Part shown: piece by piece, positions 55,432-61,769 of the stretch | Position numbering within the stretch: position 1 is the stretch's first letter | How the letters are laid out: each line of letters starts with the position of its first letter | Assembly: GCA_003225295.1 (NCBI GenBank) | Contig: QHYZ01000064.1 | Span: 1 to 64,000, forward strand | Direction of reading: 5' to 3' | Length of the DNA: 64,000 nt | Origin: Acidobacteriota bacterium | Lineage (GTDB): Bacteria > Acidobacteriota > Terriglobia > Acidiferrales > UBA7541 | The notes under the pieces: model-generated | What the model saw: only the letters and a program-made list of their open reading frames with translations | Databases searched by the model: none | What the model was told of the DNA's origin: nothing | Program-made: the position numbers and the translations under genes

Positions 55432-57684
55432 TCATATCGGTGACGCCTTAAGTTCATGCTCTCTCGCCGGCCGGCGGCGATTCTTTAGAGCCCCGCAGAG
55501 AACGCGCTCACGATCAGCTTCTGCCGCGCGGCCAGCCTTCCGATACGCTGCCTCCAAATCAAGATGGACGGAGAGCCTGGCGGGCTGCAGCCTGGTAACT
55601 TCTTCCAAATTGCGAATAGCTTCGGGAAAATTCCCCGACTGCAGCAGGGCCCGGCCAAGCTGGTAACGAGCTTCTACATGGTCTGGGTGATCCACAAGAA
55701 CGGAAAGAAACAGATCAGCAGCCTCACTCTGTTTGGATAAGCTCATCAAAGCGATCCCGAGCGCAAACTTGGCGTCGGCGTTTGCAGGATCAACGAGGAG
55801 TATGCGACGAAAAGACTGGGCAGCACGCGCTATTTCTCTCAGCTCGCTCCACAGCCGGCCAAATTGGATCAGACTCTCCACGCTAAGACGCGAGTCGGCT
55901 TTCTCCATGGTTTCCAGCGCGTGGGCCGCTCCGCGCTTATTCCCGGTCTCCGCGAGGGACTTGGCCCATGCAAATCCGAGTTGCGGGTCCTGAAGGGCGC
56001 GATCAGCGATAGGGGATATGGTTTGCGCCGTCTTCGCGAAGTCTTCGGCCGCAAAATAGGCCAGCGCGAGAACCACTCGCGCGTGAGCGTCACCGGGCTC
56101 CTCCGTAACAACTCTCGCAAGCAAGCGAATCGCTTCCGCAGGTTTGCCGACAAAAAACGCGGCCAGGCCCAAATTGCGCTGCAAGTTGGGAATTCTGGAA
56201 TCCCATCTCTCGGCCTCGCGATAATGCCTGAAGGCCAAGTCATACTTCTCCTGCAGGGCTTCCGCGGTGGCAAGGTCGTTGAACGAGGAGCCCAAAATAG
56301 CGCGCAGATGTTCTTCCCCCTTCCCTGCGGGACTCTGCGAATCGCTGGCCTTGCGCGAAACCGTCCGCGCCTCTTCTCCACCGTTCAGGCCCTGTCGCGA
56401 TGCGGTCGCAACTGAATTCCGGCTATCCGCCTCCGGGATATACGGTACAGAACCGCCAGCCACGCCCGCTCCGCTCTTCGCATTCTCCGAAGCCATTCTC
56501 CTCTGTCCTTCTGCCTGCTCCTCCCTCTGGAGTTCTCGCGCCTTCTGAAATAGTTTATCGCTTTCCGCCTTTCTCCCAGTGGACAACAGAATGCGGCCCA
56601 GACCAAAGTAGGCTTTCCGAATCGACAGATGTTCCGTGGGAATGTCATTCGTGGCGAGCGCAATGGCCTTACGGAAATATGTTTCCGCGAGACGGTTGGC
56701 ACCGCGGTCATGAGCGTTCAGTCCAAGATAAAGCCAGACTTCGGGAAGCGCAGGGTTCAACTTTGCCGCCAGCTGTAAGTAGCGGTCCGCTTCGTCGTAG
56801 TTTCTTTCGTTGGTGGCAAAGAAACCGAGCAGATAGTTGGCAAAAAAGTGGCGGGAATTAAGCTTCAGCTCCTCGTGCAAGTGCGATTTCACTTCAGGAG
56901 TGGGGTTCCACGCGTTGGACTGCAGCAGGGTCAGCGCCAAATAGTAGTGCCCCTCTGGTGTGCGGGGATCGAGCCGCAGAGCGCTGCCAAATTCCGACTC
57001 GGCTTCCGCGATCATCCCCGCCTCTCGATATGCCCGCCCAACAAGCACTAGCGACCAGCCGTGCTCCCCGGTGAGCGCCAGCAACTGCGAGAAGTCACCC
57101 GCCGCTTTTTGTTTTTCGCCAATCCCGAGATGGGCGATCCCCAGGGCATAGACTGACTCCGCGTCTTGTTTCAGCTCCAGGGAATTGCTAAGCGCCGCTG
57201 CGGCGCCTGCATAGTCCTCCTGCCGTAACAGGGCTTCGCCCTTGATGTTCCAGGCGAGGGCGTTTCGCGGATCCCTCTCGGCGGCAAGAGAAGACTGCTC
57301 TACCGCTTCGGCTGGTTTCTTGGCGTAAAGACTCACAATCGCGAGCTCCACCCGGGTTTCCGGCGTGTCCTCAAACTCCAGGGATTCCCGGCAAAGCTTG
57401 GCAGCCTCTTCATAGGCCTTCGCGTCCAGCCGGAGCTTGGCCATGTCCACAAGGCCAAGGGCGATCAGCTTCTCGCTGGCCAGACCGATAGCGCCAAGCT
57501 CGCCCGCCTTCCGCGCCTCCATCGCCGCCTCCAAGCGCCGTGAGAGTTCATCGGCAGCCAAGGCTGGTGGGACTTCGGTACTCTGCCGGGCGAGCAAACG
57601 GGAAGTTCCCGATCCGCAGAAGAAGAACAAGGAGAGGTAGCAAAGTAGAACACGATTCAATGAATGAGACGATCCTTCCACCAT
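55432..57684 (-). CDS. TPR-repeat protein
   Basis: About 750 residues of repeated helical pairs recognisable as tetratricopeptide repeats: for example AWNIKGEALLRQEDYAGAAAAL, PEVWLYLGLNAHDRGANRLAETYFRKAIAL, HYREAERWDSRIPNLQRNLGLAAFFVGKPAEAI and ARYQLGRALLQSGNFPEAIRNLEEV. A hydrophobic segment near the N-terminus (VLLCYLSLFFFCGSG) suggests export or anchoring. It probably scaffolds proteins; no partner is known. Start chosen at ATG 57684 because it lies downstream of the strong hairpin at 57766-57840; frames opening at 57765 or 57798 would place the start at or inside that hairpin. Confidence 0.82.
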   Translation of the reverse strand: MVEGSSHSLNRVLLCYLSLFFFCGSGTSRLLARQSTEVPPALAADELSRRLEAAMEARKAGELGAIGLASEKLIALGLVDMAKLRLDAKAYEEAAKLCRESLEFEDTPETRVELAIVSLYAKKPAEAVEQSSLAAERDPRNALAWNIKGEALLRQEDYAGAAAALSNSLELKQDAESVYALGIAHLGIGEKQKAAGDFSQLLALTGEHGWSLVLVGRAYREAGMIAEAESEFGSALRLDPRTPEGHYYLALTLLQSNAWNPTPEVKSHLHEELKLNSRHFFANYLLGFFATNERNYDEADRYLQLAAKLNPALPEVWLYLGLNAHDRGANRLAETYFRKAIALATNDIPTEHLSIRKAYFGLGRILLSTGRKAESDKLFQKARELQREEQAEGQRRMASENAKSGAGVAGGSVPYIPEADSRNSVATASRQGLNGGEEARTVSRKASDSQSPAGKGEEHLRAILGSSFNDLATAEALQEKYDLAFRHYREAERWDSRIPNLQRNLGLAAFFVGKPAEAIRLLARVVTEEPGDAHARVVLALAYFAAEDFAKTAQTISPIADRALQDPQLGFAWAKSLAETGNKRGAAHALETMEKADSRLSVESLIQFGRLWSELREIARAAQSFRRILLVDPANADAKFALGIALMSLSKQSEAADLFLSVLVDHPDHVEARYQLGRALLQSGNFPEAIRNLEEVTRLQPARLSVHLDLEAAYRKAGRAAEADRERVLCGALKNRRRPAREHELKASPI

Positions 57685-57765
57685 CACCCGCGTACCGTCG
57701 AGCCGTGCCGCCGGGCAAGAAGAATGCGATTTAGACAAATACCGCGGCGGGCCATACTCGGTCAT

Positions 57766-57840
57766 GGAAAAGGCCGCTCTCCTTTGGGCATCGGTCACGT
57801 TTCCATAACCCAGTTATGCCCGAAAGAGCGGCCTTTTTCC
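57766..57840 (-). terminator. long imperfect hairpin, terminator-like, between receptor and TPR genes
   Basis: GGAAAAGGCCGCTCT...TTGGGCAT (57766-57791) pairs with ATGCCCGAAAGAGCGGCC and a TTTTTCC tail (57816-57840). The stem is about 24 bp with a two-base bulge, around a loop of about 24 nt. On the minus strand it ends in AGAGCGGCCTTTTCC and would stop transcription from the receptor gene. It is part of the three-way pairing set with the hairpin at 57854-57882. Confidence 0.7.
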
Positions 57841-57853
57841 ACTTCCCATGAGC

Positions 57854-57882
57854 GCTCTTTCACGGAATCCCGGTGAAAGAGC
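57854..57882 (-). promoter_or_regulatory. second hairpin, possible antiterminator partner
   Basis: A perfect 10-bp stem, GCTCTTTCAC with GTGAAAGAGC, 9-nt loop. Its inner arm contains CGCTCTTTC (57853-57861), which is also complementary to GAAAGAGCG (57822-57830) in the adjacent terminator-like hairpin. The two structures therefore compete. Confidence 0.5.
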
Positions 57883-57938
57883 CAAGGTAACTCTGCGCAA
57901 TCCTGGAATTCCCCAGGCGGGGCCGGAGCAACTTCTCG

Positions 57939-60900
57939 CTAGAAACTCAGCCGAACTTGGAACTCAATCACGCGGCCGGCCAAAGCGCCGCTGGCTTGGC
58001 CAAAGTGCGGATCGTTGATGGACACGTTGCTGGCGTTACGAGCGAACGGGGTCAGGTTCAGCTTGTTGAAGAGGTTGAAAAAATTGGCGCGGAGGTCCAG
58101 CTTGGCCGATTCACTTTTGAAAAAGGGCACCGGCGTGGATTTGGCAAAGCTCATGTCAATCGTCTGGTACCGCGGGCCGCGGAACGAATTGCGGTGAATA
58201 AACGGCGGGCCTGTCGTGCAGACATCGAAGTAGGGCGTTCCAGCGACTGGGCCATTCGCTGCGGTGCAGTTTCCACCGGAGACGATGCCTGGGAAGTTGC
58301 CATTGGGCTGCTTGAGGGTGTCCGTGCTGTAGTCGCCTCCAGCTTTGCCGAGGTATGCCGCCGGGAGAGCCGGGCAGAGCGTGCCTCCAGCAGGGATGGG
58401 GGGGCAATTATTGCTTTCGATCGGCGACCAGGGAAAACCAGTGTGGTATTGGAAAGTTCCATCCACGTGCCAGCCGCCCAAGGCTTTCCCCACCAAGTCA
58501 TGGCGGTTCTTCAGAAGCGGGATGTCATAGAGCGCCGTAAACAGCATATTGTGGGTCACATCGAAGTCGGACGGCCCATAGTCATAGTTCTGGTTGAGCG
58601 GATAGAAGGGATCCCTGTTGCCTCCAGCTCCCTCCCAGGAGCCTCCGTCCATGCTGCGGCTATATTGATATTTGCCAAAGAACTGGAACCCGTGAGAAAA
58701 ACGCCGGGTAGCACTCACGTTCAGCGCGTTGAAATGGCCGTTCACATCAGTGGTGGGAAAATAGACAGGGGACAAAACCGGATTCACCTGGGGATAAACC
58801 CGGTTAAGGCCAACGATTCTCAGCATCTTACGACTCTGGCTGCCCTGGTAGCCAAGCGTCAAAATGAAATTTGCAGGCAGTTCATGCTGCACTTCCGTTG
58901 AGTACAGGTATACATAGGGGGTGCGAGTGGTCTGAGGAGCACCCCAGATCTCCACGTTGCCGCCGCCGACTGGCAGGCCGGTGGCCGGATTGAAAGTGGC
59001 GGCGATCAGCGGATTGGCAGGCCAGCTCAGCGGGTTGTTGTTCTGGCCTTCGGTGACAACGATCAGTCCGTTGTCGTAAGGCGGAACACCCCAGGAGTTC
59101 GCCGCGAAGTCATTCGCACTCATCGCGCAGCAGAATCCTTCCCGGAATAAGAAGGGAGGGTTCACCCTGCTGATGCCCGTCATGGTATCGGTGATGCGGT
59201 TGTAGGCCACCCCGAAACCGCCACGGATGACCGTCTTATTCATAAACTTTGAGGGTGTCCAGGCAAAACCTAGACGCGGCGCAAAGTTATTCTTGTCGGC
59301 AGGGTAGAGAGGGCCACCCACCTTCAGCGTCGCGGTCTGCAGGGGGTTGGGACCGGAGCCCAGGCTGAGATTGCTTTGGCGGCCAAATTTCTCATTGAGC
59401 GGGGCAAAGTACTCATATCGCAAGCCAACGTTGAGAGTCAGATTCGGCCTCAGCTTGATATCATCCTGCCCGAAGAAGGAATAGTCGTGCTGGCGGTAAT
59501 ATTTGTGGACGTCGGTAGGAGCACCCGTCCGCGGATCAACATTGATACCTTCGTAGATGGGAGTGCCATCCACAAAGTTCCAGATGCCATGGGCCACGTA
59601 TACGGGGCGTGCGGCCCCAAATTCGTAGTCATTGTTGTCCTGGTTTAAGGTGGCGGCAAATCCCGCCTTGAGACCATGGCGTCCCAGTAGTTTGCTGAAG
59701 GTGTCACGAAATTCGAACTGATTCTGCGCGAACACTCCCGGCGAGTTCGTCCCCTGGTTTGCGCCGTACGTCGTGCGGTCACCAGGAACGTCTTCAATCT
59801 GCCAACGCGGCAGATTCCACGCCACAGCCGAATTGCTCGCCAATTGGTTGGCAAAAAAGCGCGTCCAATTCAAGCGGGCCTCATTCATCATTGTCGAGGA
59901 GAGGGTGCGGTTCCAGATCAGGGCCACATACTTGTTCCGCGGGTCGAAGGTAAGGTCTGCCATCGGCCGGCCATTGGCACCAATGTCGCCGCCGACGCTG
60001 TTCAGAGGCGTGATGTAGAAACTGACTGCAAACAGATCTCTGGCGCGAGCGTAGTCCACCCGAGCATTGTACTGGTTGCCGCTGGACCGCGTGGGGGCTA
60101 CCGTGATGACTTTCTGAAAATCCGCCACCCCGTCGAGGCCGCAGGCCGTTGGATTTCCCGAGAAGATGTCCGCATACTGGCCGTAACTCATACTGCAGGT
60201 CCCTTGGGCTGCCGAACCCAAATCTACCCCGCCGGAAACGACCTGGCAGTTGGCGGCAGAGCCAAGCCCTACGGAATTGAAGTCTGAGCAACTTGAGGGC
60301 AAAACCTGCGCGATTCTTGGCTGCCATCCAGTTGCCGTGACCAAATCGCCCACTACTGTGCCCTTGCGATTCGCGGCCATCCATTGCTGCAAGGCCGGCG
60401 TCTCCACATACTGACCTCCTGAAAACTGAATGTCGCTGGTGCGGTCCCCTTCATAGGAAAAGAAAAAGAACACCTTGTCCTTCATGATTGGTCCGCCGAG
60501 ACTACCTCCAAATTGCCGCAGATTTTGGCGTACCTTTTGTGGCGACTGACCGTCCGGGCCGCCCCACTTGTTGAAAGCATTCAGGCCGGGAGAGTCATCC
60601 TTGAAAAAGCCGCTGCCATGGAGCTGGTTAGTGCCATTCTTAGACACAACCTTGACTTGGGCGCCGGTGTTCCGCCCATCCTCGGCGGAATAACTGTTCG
60701 AGACAACGGTCAGTTCCTCGATAGACTCTTGATTTGGCGTCAGAATTGCCGCACCGCCCCAAGTCAGGCTGTTGACGCTCGTGCCGTCGATCGTAAAATT
60801 ATTGCCGCTGTTTCGCTGGCCATTCGCGGTGACCTGTACCTGGTTTTCTACTGAGAAGATGGAAGAGTTGGAACCCCCCGGTCCGCCAGCGTTGGGCAAA

Positions 60901-61436
60901 TTCGCGGCGGTGCCGTTCGCGGCGCGAGCACCATCACCGAATACGCCTGGGGCCAAACGCAATAACTCGTAGGGATCACGACCGACTTGGGGAAGGCGCT
61001 CGAACTGCTGGGAGGAAATCGTCGTGGACAGGCTGGCGTCCTCCGTCTGTAGTGCGAGGGCCGAAGCGGAAACGGTCACCTGCTCGGTAACCGCACCGAC
61101 GTCCAATGTGATATCCAATCCGCGTGGCGCCTCTCCTTGCACTTCCACATCCTTCGAAGTGGACTTCTTGAAGCCTGCTGCTTCGACAGTGACAATGTAG
61201 TTGCCCGGTGGCAATTCGCCGATACGGTAAAAGCCTTCTTCGGATGTGGCTGTGTCACGCATCGCACCGTTGGCCTGGTTAGTCACAGTCACTTTCGCTC
61301 CGGCTACGGCGCCTCCCTTAGAATCCAGGACCGTACCCTGGATGCTAGCCTTGAACTGAGCGCAAACGCTGACGGCGAGAACGGCCATGTAGGCCAACGA
61401 CAGAAACATCCTGAGAGAGAATCTAGATAGGCTCAT
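57939..61436 (-). CDS. Oar-like TonB-dependent outer-membrane receptor (copy 3)
   Basis: About 1165 residues. Signal peptide (SLRMFLSLAYMAVLAVSVCAQF), carboxypeptidase-regulatory-like domain (about 25-110, GTVLDSKGGAVAGAKVTVTN), plug with NNFTIDGTSVNSLTWGG, and a beta-barrel ending FQVRLSF with a C-terminal Phe. It is shorter than copies 1 and 2 and differs in the plug (FERLPQVGRDPYELLRLAPG instead of LPLEGRN). It belongs to the glycan locus: a LacI-type site lies in its leader and four TTAATCCAGA repeats lie just upstream of its promoter. It may import oligosaccharides made by the GH144/GH3/GH31 enzymes. No SusD-like gene is present. Start ATG 61436 with AAGGAG upstream; an in-frame GTG at 61451 is less likely. 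Confidence 0.93.
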   Translation of the reverse strand: MSLSRFSLRMFLSLAYMAVLAVSVCAQFKASIQGTVLDSKGGAVAGAKVTVTNQANGAMRDTATSEEGFYRIGELPPGNYIVTVEAAGFKKSTSKDVEVQGEAPRGLDITLDVGAVTEQVTVSASALALQTEDASLSTTISSQQFERLPQVGRDPYELLRLAPGVFGDGARAANGTAANLPNAGGPGGSNSSIFSVENQVQVTANGQRNSGNNFTIDGTSVNSLTWGGAAILTPNQESIEELTVVSNSYSAEDGRNTGAQVKVVSKNGTNQLHGSGFFKDDSPGLNAFNKWGGPDGQSPQKVRQNLRQFGGSLGGPIMKDKVFFFFSYEGDRTSDIQFSGGQYVETPALQQWMAANRKGTVVGDLVTATGWQPRIAQVLPSSCSDFNSVGLGSAANCQVVSGGVDLGSAAQGTCSMSYGQYADIFSGNPTACGLDGVADFQKVITVAPTRSSGNQYNARVDYARARDLFAVSFYITPLNSVGGDIGANGRPMADLTFDPRNKYVALIWNRTLSSTMMNEARLNWTRFFANQLASNSAVAWNLPRWQIEDVPGDRTTYGANQGTNSPGVFAQNQFEFRDTFSKLLGRHGLKAGFAATLNQDNNDYEFGAARPVYVAHGIWNFVDGTPIYEGINVDPRTGAPTDVHKYYRQHDYSFFGQDDIKLRPNLTLNVGLRYEYFAPLNEKFGRQSNLSLGSGPNPLQTATLKVGGPLYPADKNNFAPRLGFAWTPSKFMNKTVIRGGFGVAYNRITDTMTGISRVNPPFLFREGFCCAMSANDFAANSWGVPPYDNGLIVVTEGQNNNPLSWPANPLIAATFNPATGLPVGGGNVEIWGAPQTTRTPYVYLYSTEVQHELPANFILTLGYQGSQSRKMLRIVGLNRVYPQVNPVLSPVYFPTTDVNGHFNALNVSATRRFSHGFQFFGKYQYSRSMDGGSWEGAGGNRDPFYPLNQNYDYGPSDFDVTHNMLFTALYDIPLLKNRHDLVGKALGGWHVDGTFQYHTGFPWSPIESNNCPPIPAGGTLCPALPAAYLGKAGGDYSTDTLKQPNGNFPGIVSGGNCTAANGPVAGTPYFDVCTTGPPFIHRNSFRGPRYQTIDMSFAKSTPVPFFKSESAKLDLRANFFNLFNKLNLTPFARNASNVSINDPHFGQASGALAGRVIEFQVRLSF

Positions 61437-61488
61437 GACTTGCTCCTTCACCCCAAAAAGAATCCTCGAAATGGCCTAGCACCCTCAG

Positions 61489-61502
61489 CTAAATCGGTTA
61501 AC
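61489..61502. promoter_or_regulatory. LacI-type operator (site 2)
   Basis: CTAAATCGGTTAAC matches site 1 at 51510-51523 in 12 of 14 positions and has the same central CG step. It lies about 11-24 bp downstream of the predicted receptor transcription start, a road-block position. The receptor is about 10 kb from the regulator gene. Confidence 0.6.
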
Positions 61503-61519
61503 TATCCTATTTGGCGGGG

Positions 61520-61548
61520 AGTATAGTCACCTGAAATTTGAATGTCAA
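61520..61548 (-). promoter_or_regulatory. near-consensus promoter of third receptor gene
   Basis: On the minus strand, -35 TTGACA (61543-61548), 17-bp spacer, -10 TATACT (61520-61525): 6/6 and 5/6 matches. The transcription start is predicted near 61513, giving a leader of about 77 nt. Confidence 0.75.
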
Positions 61549-61554
61549 CGATTC

Positions 61555-61602
61555 TTAATCCAGATTTAATCCAGATTCTTTAATCCAGATTCTTAATCCG
61601 GA
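61555..61602. repeat. four direct repeats of TTAATCCAGA
   Basis: Copies begin at 61555, 61566, 61580 and 61593; the last is TTAATCCGGA. Spacing is 11, 14 and 13 bp. They lie immediately upstream of the receptor -35 box, where activator sites are expected. In transcript orientation they read TCTGGATTAA. Confidence 0.7.
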
Positions 61603-61769
61603 TGCACGTCACTGCCGACGCGTGTTTCATGTTAGGGAATCCGCGTGGGCAAAAGGCCTCTAGTCCTGGGGTTTTACCTACAGGGAGGCAAGCTGAAGCT
61701 CCACCAGGATCAGCATTGTGCGGAGCAGGCGAAGTAGCAGCTGCACGTGCGCGCCTTCATAACGAGATG

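Noticed and set aside
57854-57882. Hairpin considered as a stand-alone terminator for the third receptor gene
   Set aside because: No T tract follows it on the minus strand; the adjacent larger hairpin fits better, so it is listed as a competing structure.
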